Assembly (NCBI GenBank): GCA_003978805.1
Contig: QNYI01000120.1
Coordinates: 1-6,315 of the forward strand
Direction: 5' to 3'
DNA from: Desulfurobacterium sp.
GTDB lineage: Bacteria; Aquificota; Aquificia; Desulfurobacteriales; Desulfurobacteriaceae
Length of the DNA: 6,315 nucleotides
Made by a program: the position numbers and the translations under genes. The notes beneath the pieces are model-generated. The model did no database searches. It saw only the letters and a program-made list of their open reading frames with translations, and had not been told where the DNA came from. Below, one piece after another: positions 1 through 5,685 of this stretch; positions within the stretch are counted from its first letter, which is position 1; each line of letters starts with the position of its first letter.

Positions 1-1
1 A

Positions 2-77
2 GGGGCCGTAGCTCAGCTGGGAGAGCGTCAGGCTGGCAGTCTGAAGGTCGCGGGTTCGAATCCCGCCGGCTCCACCA
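2..77 (+). tRNA. tRNA-Ala, anticodon GGC
   Basis: Decodes GCC (and GCU) alanine codons. The cloverleaf can be drawn completely. The acceptor stem pairs positions 2-8 with 67-73. The D stem is GCTC/GAGC (11-14 with 23-26). The anticodon stem is 28-32 with 40-44, and the loop CTGGCAG places anticodon GGC at 35-37. The T stem GCGGG/CCCGC encloses TTCGAAT. The third acceptor pair is G-U (G4 with T71), the G3:U70 identity element recognised by alanyl-tRNA synthetase, so the assignment does not rest on the anticodon alone. The discriminator base is A and the 3' CCA (75-77) is encoded in the DNA. The gene starts at the second base of the window, so its promoter and any upstream tRNA or rRNA genes are not visible. 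It is followed after only 4 nt by a second tRNA on the same strand. Confidence 0.97.
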
Positions 78-81
78 AAGT

Positions 82-158
82 GGGCCTGTAGCTCAGTTGG
101 TTAGAGCAGCCGGCTCATAACCGGCCGGTCGGAGGTTCGAGTCCTCCCGGGCCCACCA
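82..158 (+). tRNA. tRNA with CAT anticodon, probably tRNA-Ile2 (lysidine type)
   Basis: A complete cloverleaf is visible: acceptor stem 82-88 with 148-154, D arm GCTC/GAGC, anticodon stem GCCGG/CCGGC (109-113 with 121-125), loop CTCATAA with anticodon CAT at 116-118, and T stem GGAGG/CCTCC. The discriminator is A and the CCA is encoded (156-158). An initiator tRNA is unlikely because the 1-72 pair is a normal G-C and the anticodon stem lacks the three consecutive G:C pairs typical of initiators. Between elongator Met and Ile2, the acceptor stem has C4-G69 and C5-G68, which are recognition features known for the lysidine synthetase TilS in E. coli. The overall sequence also resembles bacterial Ile2 genes as I remember them. 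Ile2 would have C34 changed to lysidine and would read AUA, a codon common in the neighbouring genes (for example Ile196 and Ile198 of the aldolase). The CAT tRNA structure is certain; Ile2 rather than Met is my inference. Confidence 0.9.
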
Positions 159-182
159 TTTTTTATTTCCTGCGGGGTAAAG

Positions 183-1244
183 ATGCCCTTATCCCTCCTG
201 AAAAAGCTCGTCTCAATCCCCTCCGTTTACGGTAACGAGAGGGAGATAGCCGATTTTGTGGAGGACTTTCTAAAAGAGAAGAATCCTCGCCTTACTGTAA
301 TCCGTGAAAACAACACAGTTTTAGCCTTTGAAAATTTTAACCCTGAAAAGAAAACCGTTGCTCTCGTCGGTCACCTTGACACAGTCCCCGGAGAGAACGA
401 GTACGAAGGGCAAGTAATAAGTGGAAAGCTCTACGGCCTTGGCGCAAGCGATATGAAGGCCGGAGATGCAGTTATACTGAAACTTGCAGAGGATTTTTCA
501 AAGGAGAGCTCCCGTTTTAACCTCTTCTTTATCCTCTACGAGAAAGAGGAAGGTCCCTACGTAGAGAACGGCCTTCAGTCCGTATTTAAGAAGTACGGTG
601 AGCTTTTAAGGAGGATAGATTTTGCCTTTGTCCTTGAGCCTACCGATAACGTCCTGCAGGTCGGGTGTCTCGGTGTGATTCACGCTTGGTTCATATTTAA
701 AGGTAAGAGAGCCCATTCAGCCCGTCCTTGGGAGGGGGAGAATGCGATTCATAAGGGGTGGGAGCTCCTAAAATACCTTAACGAACTTGAGCCGAGGAAA
801 GTAGAGGTCGGAGAGCTTACCTTTTATGAGGTTTTAAGCGCGACGATGGTTGACTACTCCGGTGGTAGGAACATAGTCCCTGAGGAGTTTAGGGTTAACC
901 TTAACTACAGGTTCTCTCCCTTAAAGACCGTGGAAGAGGCCAAGGGGGATTTAGTTGAACTAAAGGGGAAAGTCAGAGCCGATAGTGTTGAGTTTACTGA
1001 CCTCTCTCCCGCTGCACGTCCCTGCTTGGACAACCCGATCCTTCAGGAGTTTAGAGAGAGGTTTTCAGTTCCGTTACAGCCAAAGCAGGCGTGGACAGAT
1101 GTGGCTCAGTTTTCAGTCCACGGAATAGACGCCGTGAACTTTGGTCCCGGTCAACCCCATCAGGCTCATCAAAGAAATGAGTACGTGGAGGTCGGGAAGG
1201 TAAAGGAGTGCTACCGCGTCCTTAAAGAGTTCTTGAAAGCTTAA
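183..1244 (+). CDS. dapE: Succinyl-diaminopimelate desuccinylase (M20 peptidase family)
   Basis: Probably hydrolyses N-succinyl-LL-2,6-diaminopimelate to LL-diaminopimelate and succinate in the cytoplasm, in the lysine and peptidoglycan precursor pathway. All di-zinc M20 residues are visible: His64 and Asp66 in GHLDTVPG, the bridging ligand Asp90 in GASDMKAG, general base Glu122 and ligand Glu123 in YEKEEGP, Glu152 in LEPT, and His329 in the C-terminal QAHQRNE. The lid (dimerisation) domain is roughly residues 165-275, with RAHSARPWEGENAIH at 176-190. GRNIVPEEFRVNLNYRF and WTDVAQFSVHGIDAVNFGPG resemble the actinobacterial-type DapE subfamily more than the E. coli type. At 353 aa the length is normal. 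The ATG at 183 starts directly before the conserved LLKKLVSIPSVYGNE region; its Shine-Dalgarno is only a weak GGGG 5 nt upstream. The gene begins 24 nt after a tRNA, with no visible promoter between. ArgE, LysK or another M20 amidohydrolase cannot be ruled out, but dapF elsewhere in the window fits DapE. Confidence 0.82.
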   Translation: MPLSLLKKLVSIPSVYGNEREIADFVEDFLKEKNPRLTVIRENNTVLAFENFNPEKKTVALVGHLDTVPGENEYEGQVISGKLYGLGASDMKAGDAVILKLAEDFSKESSRFNLFFILYEKEEGPYVENGLQSVFKKYGELLRRIDFAFVLEPTDNVLQVGCLGVIHAWFIFKGKRAHSARPWEGENAIHKGWELLKYLNELEPRKVEVGELTFYEVLSATMVDYSGGRNIVPEEFRVNLNYRFSPLKTVEEAKGDLVELKGKVRADSVEFTDLSPAARPCLDNPILQEFRERFSVPLQPKQAWTDVAQFSVHGIDAVNFGPGQPHQAHQRNEYVEVGKVKECYRVLKEFLKA

Positions 1245-1263
1245 TCTATATTAGCCTTTCAAG
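1232..1263. other. Inverted repeat spanning the convergent dapE and nadB stop codons
   Basis: CTTGAAAG (1232-1239) and CTTTCAAG (1256-1263) are perfect reverse complements. Between them GCT-T-AAT and ATTAGC can pair around the tetranucleotide CTAT if single bases bulge. The outer arms lie inside the last codons of dapE and nadB, and both stop codons (1242-1244 plus strand, 1246-1248 minus strand) sit in the hairpin. No clear T-run follows on either strand, so it is not a textbook intrinsic terminator. Possible roles are a bidirectional terminator or an mRNA 3'-end stabiliser. Confidence 0.5.
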
Positions 1264-2805
1264 GTCACTTAGAGTAAACTCGCTGTGTTTACGGAACTCT
1301 TCCCTCTCGTAAGGGAAGTCGCTTCTAAAGTGTCCCCCCCTGCTTTCTTCCCTCCTCATTGCGCTTATGGCAATTGCGAGCCCGAGGATGGCGCTGTTTC
1401 TCACTACCCAGTCTGAGTTTGAGTTGGCGATTTCTGAGAGTTTGTCTATTGCCCTTGTCAGGGAGTTTGCGTTCCTGACGATACCAACGTTGTTCCACAT
1501 GATTTCTTTTATATCGTTTAAAGAGAAGGACTTTCCGTTTTTCGGCTTCCAGCGCTGATACTTTACTCTAACTTCTGTGAAGCTGTGTTTTAAGTAACTC
1601 CAGTCCCTATACATCCCGTAAGCAGCCCTGTCGCCGAAAACTATACACTCAAGGAGGGAGTTACTGGCGAGCCTGTTTGCTCCGTGAACGCCGGTACAGG
1701 AAGCTTCACCGATGGCAAAGAGTCCCTCTACCGTTGTTCTGCCGAAGGTATCAACGGCGATTCCTCCTATGTAGTAGTGGGCAACGGGAGTTATGGGAAT
1801 AAGGTCTTTTTTCGGGTCAAGCCCCTTCTCCCTGAGTTTCTTGGTTATCGTAGGGAACCTTTCATATATGTCTATTCCCTTCTCCTCTATGGGACGGAAG
1901 TCAAGGTATATTTCCCCTCCCGTCAGTTTCCTCTGCGTCTCTATTGCCCTCGTTACGACGTCCCTCGGTGCGAGTTCCCAGAGGTGGTGATAGTCACCCA
2001 TAAAGCGCCTTCCGTGCTCATCAACGATGGTTGCCCCTTCTCCCCTTACAGCTTCGGAAATAAGAAAACAGTCTGAACCGTCGCAAAAAGCTGTAGGGTG
2101 GAACTGAACAAATTCAAGGTCGCAGAGCTTAGCGCCGTAGCGGAGTGCTATCGCTATGCCGTCTCCCGTTGAAGTCGGGGGATTGGTGTTTTTCAGGTAA
2201 AGGCCTGCCGCTCCTCCGGTAGCTATGGCAGTTACCGGGGCGTAAATGGCGTGGAGAGCTCCCTCCTTTTCGTAGATAACCCCGAAACAGCGGTTATCCT
2301 TTACTATCAGCTCCTTTAGCTGGGCGTTTTCTATTAGGTCTCCGGAGTAGTTCTCAAGTAGAGTTTTCTCTATCTCCTCTCCCGTCCTGTCTTTATGGTG
2401 GATGACCCTTGCAACCGAGTGGGCGGCCTCCCTCGTAAACTTTAAGAGTCCTTTCTCGTCCCTTTCAAAGCGAACTCCCATTCTTATTAAGTCTACGATC
2501 CTCTTTACTCCTTCCTCAGCGAGAATTCTGGCCATTTTTGTCTTAACGAGACCTCCCCCTGCCTTTACCGTGTCGCTAAAGTGGAGGTCGGTGGAGTCTT
2601 CAGGGGAGAGAGCTCCAGCAATTCCTCCCTGCGCAAGTGAGGTTGAGCCGGCATCGGCGGAGAGCTTGGTTATTACGCACACCCTTAGTCCTATCTGTTT
2701 AAGCCTTATGGCACAGAAGAGGCCTGCAGCTCCGCTACCTACAACTACGGCATCGTACTCCTTAGAAGGGAGCTCAAGGGTGTCTATATCAAGGAGACTC
2801 CTCAT
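1246..2805 (-). CDS. nadB: L-aspartate oxidase
   Basis: FAD enzyme that oxidises L-aspartate to iminoaspartate, the substrate of NadA in de novo NAD synthesis. In an anaerobe fumarate is the likely electron acceptor. The N-terminal FAD-binding Rossmann motif is GSGAAG (residues 23-28), followed by SLAQGGIAGAL (56-66), a hallmark of this family. Other signatures are TREAAHSVARVIHHKDRTG (124-142), QFHPTAF with His236, ELAPRDVV with Arg281, and PVAHYYIGGIAVD with His343. Near the end of the FAD domain lies GEASCTGVHGANRLASNSL with Arg378. These positions correspond to the substrate-binding His244, Arg290, His351 and Arg386 of E. coli NadB. The C-terminal helical domain carries MWNNVGIVRNANSL and ESRGGHFRSDFP. 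The length, 519 aa, is close to the E. coli enzyme. It lacks the cysteine cluster expected of a fumarate reductase or succinate dehydrogenase flavoprotein partner, and no such partner genes are present. It lies 9 nt after rlpA and is presumably co-transcribed. nadA and nadC are not in the window. Confidence 0.96.
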   Translation of the reverse strand: MRSLLDIDTLELPSKEYDAVVVGSGAAGLFCAIRLKQIGLRVCVITKLSADAGSTSLAQGGIAGALSPEDSTDLHFSDTVKAGGGLVKTKMARILAEEGVKRIVDLIRMGVRFERDEKGLLKFTREAAHSVARVIHHKDRTGEEIEKTLLENYSGDLIENAQLKELIVKDNRCFGVIYEKEGALHAIYAPVTAIATGGAAGLYLKNTNPPTSTGDGIAIALRYGAKLCDLEFVQFHPTAFCDGSDCFLISEAVRGEGATIVDEHGRRFMGDYHHLWELAPRDVVTRAIETQRKLTGGEIYLDFRPIEEKGIDIYERFPTITKKLREKGLDPKKDLIPITPVAHYYIGGIAVDTFGRTTVEGLFAIGEASCTGVHGANRLASNSLLECIVFGDRAAYGMYRDWSYLKHSFTEVRVKYQRWKPKNGKSFSLNDIKEIMWNNVGIVRNANSLTRAIDKLSEIANSNSDWVVRNSAILGLAIAISAMRREESRGGHFRSDFPYEREEFRKHSEFTLSDLERLI

Positions 2806-2816
2806 CCTTTCCCCCT
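2806..2816 (-). promoter_or_regulatory. nadB ribosome binding site overlapping the rlpA stop codon
   Basis: Read on the minus strand, the junction is TAG, GGGG, AAAGG, ATG: the rlpA stop codon runs straight into a purine-rich AGGGGGAAAGG before the nadB start. The G of the stop codon is part of the G-run. Only 9 nt separate the genes, so ribosomes ending rlpA would be placed at the nadB start. This supports an rlpA-nadB operon and fixes the nadB start at 2805. Confidence 0.6.
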
Positions 2817-3519
2817 AATACCTGAGGATGAAAGAACCTTTCAGGCCGAGCTTTTTGAGTTTTTTCCTGTAGACTTTCGCTGCCGAGTAGCTAAAGACGG
2901 GGCCGGCGAGAACTCTGTAGTACCCTTCAAGCCTTACAACTTTTGTTCTTACTCCGAGTTTCTTTTGTATTTTATACCTGAATCTATAGGCATTTAGCTT
3001 GTTCTTGAAGGCTCCGACCTGAACGTAGAACCTTCCCCTCTCGTAGTTTTCCTGTCTGTAGTGGTGGTCTACCCTCTTACCTAAGGCGATGAGCTTAACC
3101 TTGGCCGTTCCCTTTTTGAGCATTCCTATCCTTTTGGCGGCGGCGTAGGAAAGGTCTATAATTCTCCCCGGAACAAAGGGACCCCTGTCGTTTATCTTTA
3201 CTACTACGCTCTTGCCGTTTTCAAGGTTTATAACTTTAACGTAGGTTCCGAGGGGAAGGGTTTTGTGAGCTGCAGTTAGCTTGTACATGTTGTAAAACTC
3301 ACCGCTGGCTGTCCTTTTTCCGTGAAAGCCGGGGCCGTACCAAGAAGCTATACCAACCTCTACGTAGCCGGAGGAGCTCTTCCTTACGCAGTAGGTCTTT
3401 CCCTTTACCCTGTAGGTGTAGCTACACTTTTGCGGTTTAAATACAACCGTTTTTCTGCCGCAGCCTTGGAGCACAAGGGAGAAAATCAACAGCAAGAGTA
3501 AAACCCTCATGACTTTCAA
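2815..3519 (-). CDS. rlpA: RlpA-family septal ring lipoprotein with SPOR domain
   Basis: Predicted envelope lipoprotein that binds, and possibly cleaves, peptidoglycan glycan strands lacking stem peptides. A hydrophobic signal peptide (residues 4-19) ends at LQGC, so Cys20 would be lipidated. The double-psi beta-barrel (about 52-146) carries the family signatures GIASWYGPGFHGKRTASGE, LTAAHKTLPLGTYV and INDRGPFVPGRIIDLSYAAA. His85 and Asp111 match residues needed for lytic transglycosylase activity in Pseudomonas aeruginosa RlpA. A C-terminal SPOR domain (about 162-234, starting RFYVQVGAF) should target denuded glycans at the septum. The frame opens with TTG at 3519; an ATG three codons later (3510) gives MRVLLLLLIFSLVLQGC, an equally good signal peptide of 231 aa in total. 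Neither start has a strong Shine-Dalgarno, so the start is uncertain. Cys32 and Cys44 flank a predicted beta hairpin before the barrel and could form a disulfide. The gene is first in a leftward operon with nadB, divergent from the aldolase. Confidence 0.92.
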   Translation of the reverse strand: MKVMRVLLLLLIFSLVLQGCGRKTVVFKPQKCSYTYRVKGKTYCVRKSSSGYVEVGIASWYGPGFHGKRTASGEFYNMYKLTAAHKTLPLGTYVKVINLENGKSVVVKINDRGPFVPGRIIDLSYAAAKRIGMLKKGTAKVKLIALGKRVDHHYRQENYERGRFYVQVGAFKNKLNAYRFRYKIQKKLGVRTKVVRLEGYYRVLAGPVFSYSAAKVYRKKLKKLGLKGSFILRY

Positions 3520-3591
3520 ATTCTACCAGAGTATCGGGAAAAGAGGTTAGGTAAAATTGTCAATAACAAAAACTTAAAGGAGGGATTCAGT
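3520..3591. promoter_or_regulatory. Divergent intergenic region between rlpA and the aldolase gene
   Basis: These 72 bp (81 if rlpA starts at the ATG) must hold the promoters for both directions, as the flanking genes diverge. On the plus strand TAAAAT (3552-3557) is a plausible -10 for the aldolase, leaving a leader of about 28 nt, but no good -35 lies at the expected spacing. On the minus strand a perfect TTGACA (3563 down to 3558) could be a -35 for rlpA-nadB, but no -10 lies 16-19 bp away; TAGAAT (3525-3520) is too distant and almost abuts the start. The two candidate elements abut. Exact promoter positions remain unresolved. Confidence 0.4.
3576..3584 (+). promoter_or_regulatory. Strong ribosome binding site of the aldolase gene
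   Basis: AAAGGAGGG, almost a full complement to the 16S rRNA 3' end, stands 7 nt before the ATG at 3592. It is the strongest Shine-Dalgarno in the window. It supports both this start and high expression of the aldolase. Confidence 0.85.
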
Positions 3592-4968
3592 ATGAAAAGG
3601 TTCACCTGTGAGGAACTTAAAGAGGCTTTAAGGGGAGTTGTGGAGGTAGGTGAGGATAGGGTCAAGGTTTGCGATGAGCAAAAGGTGAGGGATGAGCTGA
3701 TAGACAAGCTTGTGTATACCGCAGTTTTTGGAGATGAAAAAGAAAAAGCTTGCTGTAGGTGGCTGATTAGAGCTCTCGCCCTTGAGCTTGGCATCGTTCC
3801 TTCTTCCATCCACGACCTTTACGTTAAGGGAATGGCAAAGGAGGAGATAGGGAAGTGGTTTACCGTTCCTGCGATGAACATTCGCGGGATGACCTACGAT
3901 GTTATGAGGCAGATCTTCAAGATAGCGGTAGAAGAGGAAGTAGGAGCTTTTATTTTGGAAGTTGCAAAGTCGGAGATAGGGTATACAGACCAAAGGCCTG
4001 CCGAGTATACTGCCTGTGTGTTGGCTGCTGCAATTAAGGAGGGTTACAGGGGACCCGTTTTCATTCAGGGAGATCACTTCCAGTTTAATGCCAAGAAGTA
4101 CGCAGAAGACCCAGAGAGAGAGCTTGAAGCTATAAAGGCACTCACGAAGGAGGCGATAGAGGCCGACTTCTACAACATAGACATAGACCCCTCAACCCTT
4201 GTTGACTACAGCAAGGAGACTTTAAAGGAACAGCAGTATCACAACTACGTGAACACCGCAAAAATGACAGCTTTTATCAGGGAAATTGAGCCGGAGGGGG
4301 TTACAATCTCCGTAGGAGGAGAGATTGGCCACATCGGGGGTAAGAACTCCACTCCTGAGGAGTTTGAGGCCTTTATGGAAGGGTACCTTGAAGAACTCAA
4401 GAAGTTCGGGGACTTTGCCGGAATAAGCAAGATAAGCGTTCAGACGGGAACGGAACACGGTGGAATTCCCCTCCCCGATGGAAGTATCGCTAAGGTTAAG
4501 CTTGACTTCTCCGTCCTTGAAAGAATCGGGGAGGTGGCAAGGAAGAAGTACTCAATGGCCGGAGCTGTTCAGCACGGAGCGTCAACCTTGCCAGAAGAGC
4601 TCTTCCACAAGTTCCCAGAGGTTAAAACTGCGGAAATCCACCTTGCTACAGGTTTCCAGAACATAATCTACGACCACCTTCCTGAGGACTTTAAGCAGGA
4701 AATCTACAACTGGCTAAAGACAGAACTTAAGGGTGAGTGGAAGGAAGGCTGGACTGAGGAGCAGTTCATCTACAAGACGAGGAAGAAGGCCTTTGGAAAG
4801 TTCAAGAAGGAGTTCTGGGACTTACCTGCCGACGTAAAAGGAAAGATTATGGAGTCCCTACAGAGGAAGTTCAGGTTCCTCTTTGAACAGCTCGGTGTCT
4901 TTGGAACGAAAGAAGTTGTGGAGAAGTACGTTAAACCCGTTAAGATTTACAGGAAGAAGCCTTACTAA
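3592..4968 (+). CDS. Class II fructose-bisphosphate aldolase-like protein, long form
   Basis: Probable zinc-dependent class II aldolase, the family that interconverts fructose 1,6-bisphosphate with dihydroxyacetone phosphate and glyceraldehyde 3-phosphate; in an autotroph it would mainly run toward sugar. Visible catalytic elements are IQGDHFQFN, with Asp161 and zinc ligand His162 matching the Asp-His pair of class II enzymes (D109-H110 in E. coli). Others are YNIDIDPSTL (195-203), GGEIGHIGG with Glu244, QTGTEHGG with zinc ligand His289, and AVQHGASTLPEELF with zinc ligand His328. At 458 aa it is about 100 residues longer than common class II aldolases. The extra sequence is an N-terminal segment (about 1-90) and a C-terminal Lys/Glu/aromatic-rich helical part (about 360-458). 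The usual phosphate-binding HGGSG and N-I-D/A-T-D motifs appear as HGAST and IHLATGFQN, so substrate preference is less certain than fold. It also recalls the GatZ/KbaZ tagatose-aldolase subunit around GDHFQFN. It is monocistronic with its own strong ribosome binding site and terminator. Confidence 0.8.
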   Translation: MKRFTCEELKEALRGVVEVGEDRVKVCDEQKVRDELIDKLVYTAVFGDEKEKACCRWLIRALALELGIVPSSIHDLYVKGMAKEEIGKWFTVPAMNIRGMTYDVMRQIFKIAVEEEVGAFILEVAKSEIGYTDQRPAEYTACVLAAAIKEGYRGPVFIQGDHFQFNAKKYAEDPERELEAIKALTKEAIEADFYNIDIDPSTLVDYSKETLKEQQYHNYVNTAKMTAFIREIEPEGVTISVGGEIGHIGGKNSTPEEFEAFMEGYLEELKKFGDFAGISKISVQTGTEHGGIPLPDGSIAKVKLDFSVLERIGEVARKKYSMAGAVQHGASTLPEELFHKFPEVKTAEIHLATGFQNIIYDHLPEDFKQEIYNWLKTELKGEWKEGWTEEQFIYKTRKKAFGKFKKEFWDLPADVKGKIMESLQRKFRFLFEQLGVFGTKEVVEKYVKPVKIYRKKPY

Positions 4969-4978
4969 TTTTCCTGCT

Positions 4979-5007
4979 GGGCTTCTGTCCTTTTCGGGCG
5001 GAAGCCC
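4979..5007 (+). terminator. Terminator hairpin of the aldolase gene
   Basis: A 12-bp stem pairs 4979-4990 (GGGCTTCTGTCC) with 4996-5007 (GGGCGGAAGCCC) around the loop TTTTC. It starts 10 nt after the aldolase stop codon. Two of the pairs are G-U in the plus-strand RNA and become A-C mismatches in the minus-strand RNA, so the hairpin favours rightward transcripts. The following T-tract is interrupted (TTGACTTT). The 7-bp outer stem forms on either strand and lies 6 nt past the stop of the facing glycosylase gene, so it may also mark that operon's end. Confidence 0.75.
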
Positions 5008-5013
5008 TTGACT

Positions 5014-5685
5014 TTACATAAATCCTGCGAGTTTGAGAGCCATCTCTAAGTCCTTCTGAAATTCCGGTTCTCCCCGCCTGTTTCTTAACAGGTAGGCAGG
5101 GTGGAAAGTGGGGATAACTGTTATCTCTTTTTTGCCGATTTTTACCTTTTGGGGTTTGCCCCTCAGTTTTGAAATTGCTGCCCTTTCGGGTAGGTTGAGG
5201 ATTGTTCTCGTTGAGAACGCTCCGAGGCAGAGGATAACGTCGGGGGAGATTAGCTCTATCTGCTTTTCAAGGAAGGGATAGCAGGAGCTAATTTCGTCGG
5301 GGAGAGGGTTTCTGTTACCCGGTGGACGGCACTTTACGATGTTGGTGATGTAGACCCTTTCCCTTGGCACGCCGAAGAGGTTTAAGAACTTCGTTAAAAG
5401 CTGGCCTGCCCTCCCTACAAAGGGCCTTCCCTGAAGGTCTTCCTGCTCTCCGGGAGCTTCGCCTACAAACATCAGGTTGGTTTTTGGGTCTCCTTCACCG
5501 AAGACTACGTTTGTCCTCTTTTCGCAGAGCCTACACTTGCAACATTTGAGAACCTCCTCTTTTAGAGCTCCGAGCTCCTCTTGTAGGTTTTCTTTTTCTG
5601 TCACCACTTCTCCCACCTCTTTGAGCCTTATTTCGTCAAAACCGATTAGCTTTAAAAAGTCAAGGTACTTCTTTAGCTCACTCAT
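5014..5685 (-). CDS. Family 4 uracil-DNA glycosylase, [4Fe-4S] type
   Basis: Excises uracil from DNA to start base-excision repair, cytoplasmic. It is valuable at high temperature because heat speeds cytosine deamination. The family-4 active-site motifs are GEAPGEQED (residues 75-83) and HPAYLLRN (195-202), with TNIVKCRPPGNRNP (114-127) between. The four iron-sulfur ligands are Cys48 and Cys51 (C-x2-C), Cys119, and Cys135 15 residues later, the pattern of thermophile enzymes such as Thermus UDGA. Two extra cysteines, Cys49 and Cys54, crowd the first pair (CCKCRLC). A charged, probably helical N-terminal extension of about 45 residues precedes the core; similar extensions occur in other family-4 proteins formerly labelled phage-type DNA polymerase-related. 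The length, 223 aa, is normal. The ATG overlaps the dapF stop as ATGA, with AAGGAG 8 nt upstream inside dapF, so translation is probably coupled to dapF. Confidence 0.93.
   Translation of the reverse strand: MSELKKYLDFLKLIGFDEIRLKEVGEVVTEKENLQEELGALKEEVLKCCKCRLCEKRTNVVFGEGDPKTNLMFVGEAPGEQEDLQGRPFVGRAGQLLTKFLNLFGVPRERVYITNIVKCRPPGNRNPLPDEISSCYPFLEKQIELISPDVILCLGAFSTRTILNLPERAAISKLRGKPQKVKIGKKEITVIPTFHPAYLLRNRRGEPEFQKDLEMALKLAGFM

Noticed and set aside
2..158. The tRNA pair as the Ile-Ala spacer of an rRNA operon
   Set aside because: The usual spacer pair has anticodons GAT and TGC in the order Ile-Ala. Here they are GGC then CAT, and no 23S rRNA follows; a protein gene does.
159..164. T6 run after the second tRNA as an intrinsic terminator
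   Set aside because: No dedicated hairpin precedes it. The upstream stems belong to the tRNA fold, so termination here is possible but unsupported.
1246..2805. nadB product as a fumarate reductase or succinate dehydrogenase flavoprotein
   Set aside because: The sequence motifs (SLAQGGIAGAL, the NadB-type C-terminal domain ESRGGHFRSDFP) and the absence of iron-sulfur and membrane subunits nearby fit L-aspartate oxidase.
1684..2818. Open frames on the plus strand opposite nadB (for example 1684-2076 and 2402-2818)
   Set aside because: Their translations show no recognisable domain and lie entirely antisense to a well-conserved gene; they are by-products of its codon use.
3530..3563. Minus-strand TTGACA as a complete sigma-70 promoter for rlpA
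   Set aside because: The -35 is perfect, but no acceptable -10 lies at 16-19 bp; the closest, GATACT, is at 22 bp. It is mentioned only as a candidate element.
3516..4077. Minus-strand open frames at 3516-3809 and 3628-4077 opposite the aldolase start
   Set aside because: They are low-complexity Ser/Leu/Phe-rich translations antisense to the aldolase, and one would also cross the promoter region; no gene evidence.
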